NCBI GenBank assembly: GCA_913774665.1 | Contig: CAJYHN010000013.1 | Span: 62,001 to 126,000, forward strand | Source of the DNA: an uncultured Microbacterium sp. | GTDB lineage: Bacteria; Actinomycetota; Actinomycetes; Actinomycetales; Microbacteriaceae | Reading direction: 5' to 3' | Length of the DNA: 64,000 nt | Shown: piece after piece, positions 1 to 8,019 of the stretch | Numbering within the stretch: position 1 is the first letter of the stretch | Layout: every line of letters begins with the position of its first letter | The notes under the pieces: model-generated | What the model was told of the DNA's origin: nothing | Seen by the model: the letters and a program-made list of their open reading frames with translations, nothing else | Database searches by the model: none | Program-made: the position numbers and the translations under genes

Positions 1-2
1 CC

Positions 3-335
3 CGCGCCTTCCTCGACCACGGTGAGCCCGTTCAGGATGCCACGACCCAGCGCTACGTCTCGCTCGCCGAACGCGTGCCCGGGAACGACCTGCGCGCGCT
101 CGTCGCGATCGCCGAGGGCATGCGCCTCGGCGAGACCGACCCCGACCCCTCGACGCCCCCGCAGCAGCCCGTGCTCATCGCCACGGGCACGGACGACCCG
201 ATCCACGACCAGTCGCAGCATCTGGCGGGTCTCCTACCCCGCGGCGAGTTCGCCGACATCCCGGGGCGACACCACGTCAACGCCCCCGGTGCACGGGCGT
301 TCCGCGAGGCGGGAATGGAGTTCCTCGGCCGGTGA
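3..335 (+). CDS. Alpha/beta hydrolase, C-terminal part (cut by window edge)
   Basis: The reading frame is open from the first bases of the window and ends at 335, so only the last 110 or so residues are present. It reads through residues such as PVLIATGTDDPIHD, the usual strand-plus-acid segment of alpha/beta hydrolases, where the Asp of DDP would be the catalytic acid, and GRHHVNAP, which carries the catalytic His. The nucleophile Ser lies outside the window, so substrate cannot be judged. A GTG at 75 is available but the frame continues upstream without a stop, so the true start is before the window. The hydrolase reading rests on the last two triad motifs only. Confidence 0.75.
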   Translation, partial: RAFLDHGEPVQDATTQRYVSLAERVPGNDLRALVAIAEGMRLGETDPDPSTPPQQPVLIATGTDDPIHDQSQHLAGLLPRGEFADIPGRHHVNAPGARAFREAGMEFLGR

Positions 336-377
336 ATCGCGCCCGCCCCCTCCGGACGCTCCGCCGGAGCGGCCCGG

Positions 378-2390
378 TCAGCCGCAGTCGTAGACGATCG
401 TGGGGGCCGAGCTGTCGGCGGCGCAGTGCTGGGTGACCCAGGTGCGGATCTGCGATGAGGCGGTGGTCGTCGACGCGGCCGCCAGGGAGGTGCCCCCTCC
501 CCGTTGGTCTCCGCCGATGACGTAGCGCACCTGCCCGGAGTCGACCAGCGCGGTGAAAGCGTCGAGCGTCGGCACGTCGTCGGTGCCGTTGAAGCCGCCG
601 ATCGGCAGGAACGAGCCCCCGTCCGAGGCGAGGATCAGCTGCGCCGCCGACTGCGCCCCGAAGGTCGCCGCCAGGTACGTCGACCCCGTGCTGCGAGCCT
701 GCAGCCACGACACGAGGGCCCCGTCGTCCGCCTCGCCCGCGCCGAAACCGCCGCCGCCGAAGCCGGAGGGCGCCCCGCCGGCTGCCCCGCGCGCGCGTCC
801 CGACGACGATCCGCCCGGCGCGGCTCCGGTGCCGCGACCCGCACCCTGCCCCGCGCCCTGCCCGGATCCGGGCGCCGCTGGCCCGCCCGGCGCGGCGCCG
901 AATCCCTGGCTGCCGCGCCCTCCGGTTGGCATCCCGCCGGCGAAATCCGCTCCTCCGAACCCGCGACCGCCGAAGCCCGCCGATTCGGACGCCCCGCCGG
1001 CGACCGGGTTGATCGAACTGGGGTGGGCGATGGTCATGGCAGACCAGACGGCCGGGGTGAGGAGCAACCCGATCATCACCGCGACCGTCGTGATGGCGCG
1101 CCCGCGCAGCCGCGTCGGGAGCAGCACGATCGCGGCGATCGCCGCGACGCCCTGCGCGATCGAGACCGGCACACTGTACCCGCCCGTCGCCAGGCCGATC
1201 CCCAGGGCGGTCGACCCCGCGACGGCGACGACGGCGATCTGCGGCCAGACCCTGCCCGCCCGATGCGCCGCGGCGAGCGCCGTCCCCACGACCAGTGCCA
1301 GCGGGATCGCGAGGGCAGCGGTGTAGAACTGGTGCATTCCGGCGACGGTCGAGAACATCGCGGCGAAGGTCGCGAGCCACACCGTCAGCAGCACCGTGAG
1401 CGGGCGCGAGAACCGCAGCACCCACAGGACGATGATCCCGACGATCGCCGCGGGGATGAGCCACGCCACCTGGCCCGCGAGCTGAGCGTTGAACAGGCGC
1501 AGCACGCCCGGCTCGCCCGAGAAGGGTGGGGTGAACGACTCGTAGGCGGCGCTGTCGGCGGTGGCGGAGAAGCGACCGAGCCCGTTGTACCCGAACACCA
1601 TCTCCCACGGGTTGTTCGACAGCGTGCTGCCGATGTAGGGCCGATCTCCGGCGGGGATCATCGAGACGATCGCCACCCACCACAGGGATGCCACGAGGCT
1701 CACCGCCCCGGCCAGGGCGAGGTGACCGAGGCGTCGGGCCCACGACTGCCGCGTGAAGAGGTACGCCAGCGCCAGGGCCGGCCACACCGCCCAGGCCTCG
1801 AGCTCGTAGAACTGGAAGGACAGGCCGATCAGCGCTCCCGCGGTGACCAGCCACCCCAGGCTCCGCGCCTGCAGGGCGCGCACCGCCGCCCACGCGGTGA
1901 GGGCGAGGCCGAGGACGAAGAAGGTCTCGGGCTGATTCGAGCGGGCCACCGCGACGAGGATCGGCGTGACGGCCGCGACGCTGCCGGCGATGAGTCCGGC
2001 GCGCTCTCCGGCCAGGCGCCGGGCGGTGACGGCGGTGATGAGAGCCGCGGCGACAGCGGCGAGGGCGTTGGGCAGGATCACCGCCCAGGCGGAGTATCCG
2101 AAGGCCCGGACGAAGAGGGCCGGGATCCAGAACGAGCCCGGGATCTTGTCGAGGGTGACGGTGCCGGCCGGATCGACGGCGCCGAAGAAGAAGTTCGACC
2201 ACGAACGGCTCATCGACAGGGCGATTGACCCGTAGTAGTCGCTCGGCGCCCCCGCCCACACCTGCCACCCGGTGAGGACCAGCGCGCCGAACCCGATGGC
2301 GACGAGACCGACGGTCCATCCGCGGGGTGGTCGCAGGCCCGCCGTCACCGGGAGGGTCGGGGTGGGGACGGGAGGAGATGCAGCGGTCAC
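378..2390 (-). CDS. GT39-family membrane glycosyltransferase (ArnT/PMT-like), copy 1
   Basis: A 670-residue polytopic membrane protein. The first TM is at about residues 28-47, followed by the extracytoplasmic segment DYYGSIALSMSRSW and the motif VTLDKIPGSF typical of actinobacterial GT39 enzymes. About ten more hydrophobic segments follow to about residue 440. A Gly-rich stretch (about 440-540) then separates the membrane part from a soluble C-terminal domain that ends in a Cys-containing tail. The family transfers sugars from polyprenyl-phosphate donors to acceptors outside the membrane; the acceptor here is unknown. The GTG start at 2390 is preceded on the minus strand by TACGAT six bases upstream, so the mRNA may be leaderless. 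A paralogue lies at 8020-10002. Confidence 0.88.
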   Translation of the reverse strand: MTAASPPVPTPTLPVTAGLRPPRGWTVGLVAIGFGALVLTGWQVWAGAPSDYYGSIALSMSRSWSNFFFGAVDPAGTVTLDKIPGSFWIPALFVRAFGYSAWAVILPNALAAVAAALITAVTARRLAGERAGLIAGSVAAVTPILVAVARSNQPETFFVLGLALTAWAAVRALQARSLGWLVTAGALIGLSFQFYELEAWAVWPALALAYLFTRQSWARRLGHLALAGAVSLVASLWWVAIVSMIPAGDRPYIGSTLSNNPWEMVFGYNGLGRFSATADSAAYESFTPPFSGEPGVLRLFNAQLAGQVAWLIPAAIVGIIVLWVLRFSRPLTVLLTVWLATFAAMFSTVAGMHQFYTAALAIPLALVVGTALAAAHRAGRVWPQIAVVAVAGSTALGIGLATGGYSVPVSIAQGVAAIAAIVLLPTRLRGRAITTVAVMIGLLLTPAVWSAMTIAHPSSINPVAGGASESAGFGGRGFGGADFAGGMPTGGRGSQGFGAAPGGPAAPGSGQGAGQGAGRGTGAAPGGSSSGRARGAAGGAPSGFGGGGFGAGEADDGALVSWLQARSTGSTYLAATFGAQSAAQLILASDGGSFLPIGGFNGTDDVPTLDAFTALVDSGQVRYVIGGDQRGGGTSLAAASTTTASSQIRTWVTQHCAADSSAPTIVYDCG

Positions 2391-2396
2391 CGCCGA

Positions 2397-2402
2397 ATCG
2401 TA
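2397..2402 (-). promoter_or_regulatory. Leaderless-type -10 element of the first GT39 gene
   Basis: On the minus strand TACGAT ends six bases before the GTG start, matching the TANNNT -10 spacing seen for leaderless actinobacterial mRNAs. No Shine-Dalgarno sequence fits between it and the start. This is inferred from sequence only. Confidence 0.4.
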
Positions 2403-2425
2403 GGCTGCACTTCCCCCGCCGCAGC

Positions 2426-2440
2426 CATAGGGAACCTATG
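2426..2440. promoter_or_regulatory. Perfect inverted repeat CATAGG-gaa-CCTATG, possible operator
   Basis: Two 6-bp arms with a 3-bp spacer form a perfect palindrome about 24-38 bases upstream of the proposed -10 of the GT39 gene, where a -35 element or operator would sit. It lies in the 82-bp gap after the GH5 gene. No T-run follows, so a terminator is less likely. No regulator is assigned. Confidence 0.35.
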
Positions 2441-2472
2441 CCCCAGCGATGGATGCTGTCGCCGGTCGGGGA

Positions 2473-4155
2473 TCAGGATGCCGACGCGGTGAGCTTTGGA
2501 GCCGACGGTGCCCGTGTGGCGGCGGCCTGCAGCCCGACCCGCACCGTCTGTCCGGGAGCGAGGGTCGCCGCCCAGCCGGCTCCCGTGCACGTCACGCGCC
2601 CGGCCGCGACCGCGCAGCTCATGCCCCAGGCGTTCGACACCGCGGTGGTGCCGGCGGCGTCGAACGAGACCGACCAGTTCCTGACGGAACCCGTGGCCGT
2701 GACGGTGAGCTCGGCGACGTACCCCTCACCCCAGGTGCTCTGCGGGACCCAGGTCGCGGTGAGCTCGGCGGGAGCAACCGGGGCCGTCCCGGCGCCCGGC
2801 TTCGGCGTGGGTGCGGGACTCGTCGTCACCGGGGTCGAGGGCTTCGGCGACGGGGTCGAGGGCTTGGGCGACGGGGTTGCCGGGGTGGGCGACGCCGTCG
2901 GCGTGGGTGTCGGTGTGACGCTCGGCCGGGGCGTGCTCGTCGGGGCCGGGGTCGACGGAAGCGGAGCCGGCTGCGGAGCGGGCGCCGCGACCGGCGTCAG
3001 GATCGGCGCGAGCGCGGCCAGCTTGGCCTTCTGCGGAGTGCGCCAGTCGTCGGCGACGAGGCCACCGGTGTCTCCGCTGTTCGGGTTGAACGACCAGTAC
3101 GCGTAGCTCATCTTGGTCTTGGCCAGATACCCCACGAGGGCATCCAGCCAGGCCCGATCGCTTCCGGTCTCGAGCTTCGTACCGAACTCGCCGAGCAGCA
3201 CGGGCGCGATGTTCTTGCGCACGAGGTACCCCCAATTGGCATCCCACACCGCTTCGAGATTGGCGGGATACCCGGATGCCGAGAACCAGGGCTGCGCGTA
3301 GACACTGGCGGGGTAGTCGTGCGGCGAGTAGACCACGCGGTTCTTCACGGCGAGGGTCACGGGCGCGGCCCCGGCGTCCTTCAGACCACCGCCCCACCAG
3401 GTGCTCGAGCCGTCGTTCTGGCGCTCGACGCCTTCGACGATGATCAGCAGGCGGGGGTTGACCCCGAGCACGGCGTCGCCCGCGCGCGTGGCGGCCGCGC
3501 GCCAGTCGCGGGCGGGATCGCCGCAGTTCCAGCACGCGGCGCCGTGGGGTTCGTTGTGCAGATCGACGCCGATCACCGCGGACTCGTCCTTGTAGCGGGC
3601 GGCGAGCATCTTCCAGTCGTCGATCCAGCGTTGTTCGCTGTACTGACCCGTGTACCAGAGCTCGCTCTGCGCCGCCGAGTCGGGGCGGTGGCGATCGAGG
3701 ATGACCGACAGTCCGTGCGCCTTCGCGCGGGCGATCACCGCGTCCATCAGTTGCAGCGGGGTGAGCGACACCAATCCGGGATTGACCGCGCCGTTGATCG
3801 AGTTCGAGGCCTTCGCCGCGAGGCATTCGTTCGAGAAGGGCAACCGGATGGTGTTGAACCCCATACCCGCGATCGCGGAGAGGCCGTCGTCGAGCGCGAT
3901 CGACCACAGGCCGTGCGGGGCGCAGTTCGAGGTCTCCATCCCGAACCACGCCGTGGCCTTGATGGTGAAGGGAACTCCGGATGCCGTCACGATCGTCGAC
4001 CCCCGGGTCGACAGCCACCCGGGCAACGGGGTCGCCGCCGATGCGGCCGGGGCGGCGATGGCCCCCGCGGCGACGAGGGTCGCGCCCGCGACGAGCGCCG
4101 CCGCGCGTTGCAGCAGGCGACGCGTGGACGACCAGTTCGTGCGTTTCGCGGACAT
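2473..4155 (-). CDS. Secreted glycoside hydrolase family 5 (endoglucanase-like) with C-terminal CBM2-like module
   Basis: A 560-residue exported enzyme. A signal peptide covers about residues 1-40, with basic n-region SAKRTNW and cleavage near PAASA/ATPL. The GH5 domain follows (about 45-370), with NEP in DLHNEPHG as the acid/base Glu and the Glu of LLGEFGT as nucleophile. A Pro/Thr/Ser-rich linker of about 75 residues, with repeats of SPKPSTP, leads to a C-terminal beta-rich module with two Cys (SCAV and TCTG) that resembles CBM2. The family cleaves beta-1,4-glucans and related polymers outside the cell. The ATG at 4155 is chosen because GCGGGGGTG stands just upstream and it gives a normal signal peptide. 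In-frame starts at 4173 and 4191 are possible but fit worse. Confidence 0.88.
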   Translation of the reverse strand: MSAKRTNWSSTRRLLQRAAALVAGATLVAAGAIAAPAASAATPLPGWLSTRGSTIVTASGVPFTIKATAWFGMETSNCAPHGLWSIALDDGLSAIAGMGFNTIRLPFSNECLAAKASNSINGAVNPGLVSLTPLQLMDAVIARAKAHGLSVILDRHRPDSAAQSELWYTGQYSEQRWIDDWKMLAARYKDESAVIGVDLHNEPHGAACWNCGDPARDWRAAATRAGDAVLGVNPRLLIIVEGVERQNDGSSTWWGGGLKDAGAAPVTLAVKNRVVYSPHDYPASVYAQPWFSASGYPANLEAVWDANWGYLVRKNIAPVLLGEFGTKLETGSDRAWLDALVGYLAKTKMSYAYWSFNPNSGDTGGLVADDWRTPQKAKLAALAPILTPVAAPAPQPAPLPSTPAPTSTPRPSVTPTPTPTASPTPATPSPKPSTPSPKPSTPVTTSPAPTPKPGAGTAPVAPAELTATWVPQSTWGEGYVAELTVTATGSVRNWSVSFDAAGTTAVSNAWGMSCAVAAGRVTCTGAGWAATLAPGQTVRVGLQAAATRAPSAPKLTASAS

Positions 4156-4271
4156 CGGCACCCCCGCGGTCATCGTACTGGGGGCGGGCACCTCTCCAGG
4201 AACACCGACGCAGATACGACGGTTTCCGCGTCATTACAGTGTCGTAAATGTCGAGATCATCATTGATTTGG

Positions 4272-4281
4272 GCAATATTGC
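4272..4281. promoter_or_regulatory. Palindrome GCAATATTGC, candidate Lrp-type operator
   Basis: A perfect 10-bp palindrome sits 19 bases upstream of the Lrp-family start codon in an unusually AT-rich stretch between the divergent GH5 and regulator genes. Lrp/AsnC proteins often bind AT-centred palindromes and repress their own gene. Position and symmetry are seen; the regulator assignment is inferred. Confidence 0.45.
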
Positions 4282-4300
4282 GCTGATACCGTCGCCCATC

Positions 4301-4771
4301 ATGACTCCCGCGACCGAACGCAGTCCCGCTCTCGACGCCGTCTCGAAGGCCATCGTCGAGCAGCTGCAGGAGGATGGGCGCCGTCCCTACGCCGAGATCG
4401 GCAAAGCCGTCGGCCTCAGCGAGACGGCCACGCGTCAGCGCGTGCAGAAGCTGCAGGACGCCGGCGTCCTGCAGATCGTCGCCGTCACCGATCCCCTGCA
4501 GATGGGATTCGCGCGGCAGGCGATGATCGGCGTCCGCGTCTCGGGTGATTCCCGCGTCGTCGCCGCCGCGATGAGCGAGATCGAGGGCGTCATCTACGTC
4601 GTGTCGACCGCCGGCTCGTTCGACCTGCTCGTCGAGATCGTCTGCGAGAGCGACGACGACCTCATCGATGTGCTCAACGACCGCATCCGGTTGTTGCCCG
4701 ACGTCGTCTCGACCGAGACGTTCGTCTATCTCAAGCTCCACCGTCAGCTCTACAACTGGGGAACGCGATGA
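4301..4771 (+). CDS. Lrp/AsnC-family transcriptional regulator
   Basis: 156 residues with the standard two-domain layout. The N-terminal winged HTH runs over about residues 10-60 (RPYAEIGKAVGLSETATRQR, then VQKLQDAGV). A C-terminal RAM ligand-binding/oligomerisation domain follows (about 70-150), ending in ETFVYLKL. Its stop overlaps the start of the downstream aminotransferase by 4 bp (ATGA), so the two are probably cotranslated. By position it should control the aminotransferase and permease in response to an amino acid or amine, and may repress itself through the palindrome just upstream. The ATG at 4301 starts the HTH-preceding segment at family length; longer in-frame starts run into the divergent GH5 gene. 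Confidence 0.9.
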   Translation: MTPATERSPALDAVSKAIVEQLQEDGRRPYAEIGKAVGLSETATRQRVQKLQDAGVLQIVAVTDPLQMGFARQAMIGVRVSGDSRVVAAAMSEIEGVIYVVSTAGSFDLLVEIVCESDDDLIDVLNDRIRLLPDVVSTETFVYLKLHRQLYNWGTR

Positions 4772-6162
4772 CCCTCATCGACACCGACCACCACGCCGAC
4801 CTGCAGACCAAGGCCCGTGACCACCTCTGGATGCACTTCTCCCGCCAGTCGACGATGACCGACGGACCCGGGGTGCCGATCATCGTCAAGGGCGAGGGTC
4901 ATCACATCTGGGACGCTCGCGGCAAGAAGTACATCGACGGCCTGGCGGGCCTGTTCGTGGTCAACGCGGGCCACGGCCGTCGGCGCATCGCGCAGGCGGC
5001 GGCCAGGCAGGCCGAGGAGCTCGCATTCTTCCCCCTCTGGTCGTACGCCCACCCGGCCGCGATCGAGCTCGCGGAACGACTGGCGAACCTCGCGCCGGGC
5101 GACCTCAACCACGTCTTCTTCTCCACCGGCGGCGGCGAGGCCGTCGAGACCGCCTTCAAGCTGGCCAAGCAGTACTGGAAGACGCAGGGCAAGCCCACCA
5201 AGCACAAGGTCATCTCGCGCGCGATCGCCTACCACGGCACCACGCAGGGCGCCCTCGCCATCACCGGCCTGCCGGTGATGAAGCACATGTTCGAACCGGT
5301 CACCCCCGGCGGCTTCCGCGTGCCGAACACCAATTACTACCGCGCCGCCGAGTCCGGCTTCGGCGGGGGCACCCCCGAGGAGTTCGGCCTGTGGGCCGCC
5401 GACCGCATCGAGCAGATGATCCAGTTCGAGGGGCCCGAGACGGTCGCCGCGGTGTTCTTGGAGCCCGTGCAGAACGCCGGCGGATGCTTCCCCGCGCCGG
5501 CCGGCTACTTCCAGCGCGTGCGGGAGATCTGCGACAGGTACGACGTGCTGCTCGTGTCCGACGAGGTGATCTGCGCGTTCGGCCGCCTCGGCCACTACTT
5601 CGGGGCCTCGGCCTACGACTACCAGCCCGACATGATCACCTTCGCCAAGGCCGTGACCAGCGGCTACTCGCCCCTGGGCGGCACGATCATCAGCGATCGC
5701 ATCTACGAGCCCTTCGCCCACGGCGACGCGAGCTTCCCGCACGGCTACACCTTCGGCGGCCACCCGGTGTCGGCGGCGGTGGCGCTCGAGAACCTCGACG
5801 TGTTCGAAGAGGAGGGGCTGCTCGAGAACGTCCGGGCGAACTCCCCCGTCTTCCGCTCGACGCTCGAGCAGCTCCTCGACCTGCCGATCGTCGGCGATGT
5901 GCGCGGCGACGGGTACTTCTTCGGCATCGAGCTCGTCAAGGACAAGGCGACGAAGGAGACCTTCGACGACGACGAGTCCGAGCGCCTGCTGCGCGGGTTC
6001 CTGTCGAAGGCGCTGTTCGACGCGGGCCTGTACTGCCGCGCCGACGATCGGGGCGACCCGGTCATCCAGCTCGCTCCCCCGCTGACCCTCGGTCCCGCGG
6101 AGTTCACCGAGATCGAGCAGATCCTGCGCTCCGTCCTGACCGAGGCCTGGACCCGACTCTGA
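4768..6162 (+). CDS. PLP-dependent class III aminotransferase (putrescine/omega-amino acid type)
   Basis: 464 residues, the normal length for the omega-aminotransferase family. Visible hallmarks are the cofactor-phosphate region STGGGEAVETA, the PLP-ring Asp in LLVSDEVICAFGR, the Schiff-base Lys in ITFAKAVTSGYSPLGG, and YTFGGHPV near the dimer-contributed phosphate site. The enzyme moves an amino group from a terminal amine or omega-amino acid to pyruvate or 2-oxoglutarate in the cytoplasm. Close relatives annotated as putrescine-pyruvate aminotransferase (SpuC type) share this pattern, but substrate cannot be read from sequence alone. It overlaps the Lrp gene by 4 bp and is followed 168 bp later by an APC permease, so uptake plus deamination of one amine is likely. 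Confidence 0.9.
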   Translation: MTLIDTDHHADLQTKARDHLWMHFSRQSTMTDGPGVPIIVKGEGHHIWDARGKKYIDGLAGLFVVNAGHGRRRIAQAAARQAEELAFFPLWSYAHPAAIELAERLANLAPGDLNHVFFSTGGGEAVETAFKLAKQYWKTQGKPTKHKVISRAIAYHGTTQGALAITGLPVMKHMFEPVTPGGFRVPNTNYYRAAESGFGGGTPEEFGLWAADRIEQMIQFEGPETVAAVFLEPVQNAGGCFPAPAGYFQRVREICDRYDVLLVSDEVICAFGRLGHYFGASAYDYQPDMITFAKAVTSGYSPLGGTIISDRIYEPFAHGDASFPHGYTFGGHPVSAAVALENLDVFEEEGLLENVRANSPVFRSTLEQLLDLPIVGDVRGDGYFFGIELVKDKATKETFDDDESERLLRGFLSKALFDAGLYCRADDRGDPVIQLAPPLTLGPAEFTEIEQILRSVLTEAWTRL

Positions 6163-6330
6163 CCTCGGGGGGCCGGCGCGACCGATGCCGGCATCCCTCC
6201 CCCGCCCCGCGAGACCCGCTCGCCGGGCGGTCTCCACCCCGCTCCCACCCCTGAGCGGTGCTCCCGATGCTGTACCCGACACCATCCCGATCGCGCACCC
6301 GAGCGCGATCCGCGCCCTCCAGGAGGAGCC

Positions 6331-7755
6331 ACGAACGAGAACACCCGCGCCGCCGCCCCCACGGCGACCTCCGGCGCCACCCTCGCCCGCACCCTCGGCC
6401 TCTGGTCGATCGTCGGACTCGGCCTGGGCTACATGACCCCGACCGTCGTCTTCGACACGTTCGGTCTCGTTGCCGACAAGACGAACAACGTCGTCCCCGC
6501 CGCGTACGCCGTGGCCCTCGTCGTCCTCGTCTTCACCGCCGTCAGCTACGGCAAGATGGTCCGCGTCATCCCGAGCGCGGGCTCCGCGTACACCTACGCG
6601 CGAGAATCGATCCACCCCGGCGTCGGCTTCGTCGTCGGCTGGACCGCCCTGATCGACTACATGCTGCTGCCGATGGTCAACGCGCTCATCCTGCGCAGCT
6701 ACATGGAGGCGCTCTTCCCCGACGTCCCGGGCTGGATCTGGGTGGTCGTGTTCACCGCGGGCGTCACCGGCGTCATCTACCTCACGATGCGCGGCACCTC
6801 GAACGTCAACATGATCCTGCTGGTGTTCTCGATCCTCGTCATGACCGTGTTCGTCGTCATGGTCGTGGTGCAGCTGGTCGGCGGGGCGGGGGCCGGGACT
6901 CCGGTGTCGATCGCCCCCTTCGCCCACAGCGACGTGCAGTTCGGCGCGGTGCTGGCCGGAGCGACTGTGGTGTGCTTCTCGTTCATCGGCTTCGACGCGG
7001 TCTCGATGTATTCCGAGGAGGCCAAGAGCCCAAAGATCATGCCGCGCGCGATCCTGCTGACCCTGGTCGCCGGGGGCGTCATCTTCCTCGTCGCGGCCTA
7101 CGTCACCCAGCTGCGCTTCCCCGACTCGACGGCCTTCCCGCAGGAGGCGATCGAAGACAGCACCCTGCCCGAGATCGGCGTGCAGGTCGGCGGTCCGGTG
7201 CTGCAGGCCGTGCTCACCGCCGCCGGGTTCGCGGCCACGCTCGCGTCGTGGCTCGCCTCGCACGCGTCGGTCTCGCGCATGCTCATGGTGATGGGCCGCA
7301 ACAACGTGCTGCCACGCCGGATCTTCGGTTTCATCAACCCCCGGACCCACACCCCGACCTTCTCGATCGTCATCGTCGGCGCGGTGAGCCTGCTCGCGAT
7401 CGCGTTCACCCTCGAGCAGATCGCGGCCTACATCAACTACGGAGCCCTCGTGGCGTTCACCTTCGTGAACATCTCGGTGATCGCGTGGTTCGCGGTGCGT
7501 CAGGGGCGGCGCAAAACGCCGGCCGACATCCTCAGCTACATCGTCATGCCCGCGATCGGCATGCTGCTCACCGGCCTGCTGTGGGTCAACCTCGACATGC
7601 ACGCCCTCATCGGCGGTCTCATCTGGACCGGCATCGGCGTGGTCTACCTGCTGGTGCTCACCCGCGGGTTCCGTCGCCCGATCGCTTCGTTCGACGAGAA
7701 CGAGCCCGTGACCGGCTTCAACAAGACCGTGCCGGGGCCGCGTTCCGAGATCTGA
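6331..7755 (+). CDS. APC-family amino acid/polyamine permease with apparent ACG start
   Basis: 474 residues if read from ACG at 6331, with about 12 membrane segments. The first, TLGLWSIVGLGLGYMTPTVV, is a typical N-terminal helix of APC permeases of the putrescine-importer group. The first ordinary in-frame start is ATG at 6433, which falls inside this helix and would remove most of it. No ATG, GTG or TTG occurs upstream in frame. AGGAGG at 6321-6326 stands four bases before ACG at 6331, and the residues that follow (NENTRAAAPTATSG) look like a normal hydrophilic N-terminus. It follows the aminotransferase and ends at a strong hairpin. Likely substrate is the amine used by that enzyme; this is inferred from position. 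Confidence 0.85.
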   Translation, partial: TNENTRAAAPTATSGATLARTLGLWSIVGLGLGYMTPTVVFDTFGLVADKTNNVVPAAYAVALVVLVFTAVSYGKMVRVIPSAGSAYTYARESIHPGVGFVVGWTALIDYMLLPMVNALILRSYMEALFPDVPGWIWVVVFTAGVTGVIYLTMRGTSNVNMILLVFSILVMTVFVVMVVVQLVGGAGAGTPVSIAPFAHSDVQFGAVLAGATVVCFSFIGFDAVSMYSEEAKSPKIMPRAILLTLVAGGVIFLVAAYVTQLRFPDSTAFPQEAIEDSTLPEIGVQVGGPVLQAVLTAAGFAATLASWLASHASVSRMLMVMGRNNVLPRRIFGFINPRTHTPTFSIVIVGAVSLLAIAFTLEQIAAYINYGALVAFTFVNISVIAWFAVRQGRRKTPADILSYIVMPAIGMLLTGLLWVNLDMHALIGGLIWTGIGVVYLLVLTRGFRRPIASFDENEPVTGFNKTVPGPRSEI

Positions 7756-7768
7756 CCCGCCCCGCTCC

Positions 7769-7804
7769 GAGGCCGCGGCGTCCCCGTCCGGACGCCGCGG
7801 CCTC
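7769..7804 (+). terminator. Strong GC hairpin after the permease gene
   Basis: A perfect 15-bp stem (GAGGCCGCGGCGTCC with its complement) and a 6-base loop begin 13 bases after the permease stop codon. No T-run follows, as is common in actinobacterial terminators. Confidence 0.75.
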
Positions 7805-8019
7805 CCCTGTCCGACCGTCGCAAAAGCACGTTCCGGATGCCGCGACCCCGCGCCCCGCGGCATCCGCCATTCCGCCGCTCCCCGCATGGCCCACCCACCG
7901 CGCCCGGCCGCGCCACGGGGCCGCACCCGCCATCACCCCGCGCTCGCCGCGCGCAACGCACAGCGCTCTCATATCCGGCTGCTATCCGCCACCGTCCTGG
8001 CCGCGCGAGCCTGTGCATC

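Noticed and set aside
504-2228. Long open frame (574 aa) on the plus strand over the first GT39 gene
   Set aside because: It is antisense to a gene with clear family motifs, has an Arg/Gly/Asp-rich composition with no recognisable domain, and is expected from the high GC at third positions of the real gene.
2726-7926. Very long minus-strand frames over the GH5, aminotransferase and permease genes
   Set aside because: They are antisense or out-of-frame shadows made of Arg, Asp and His repeats, with no family match; the real genes on the other frame carry catalytic motifs.
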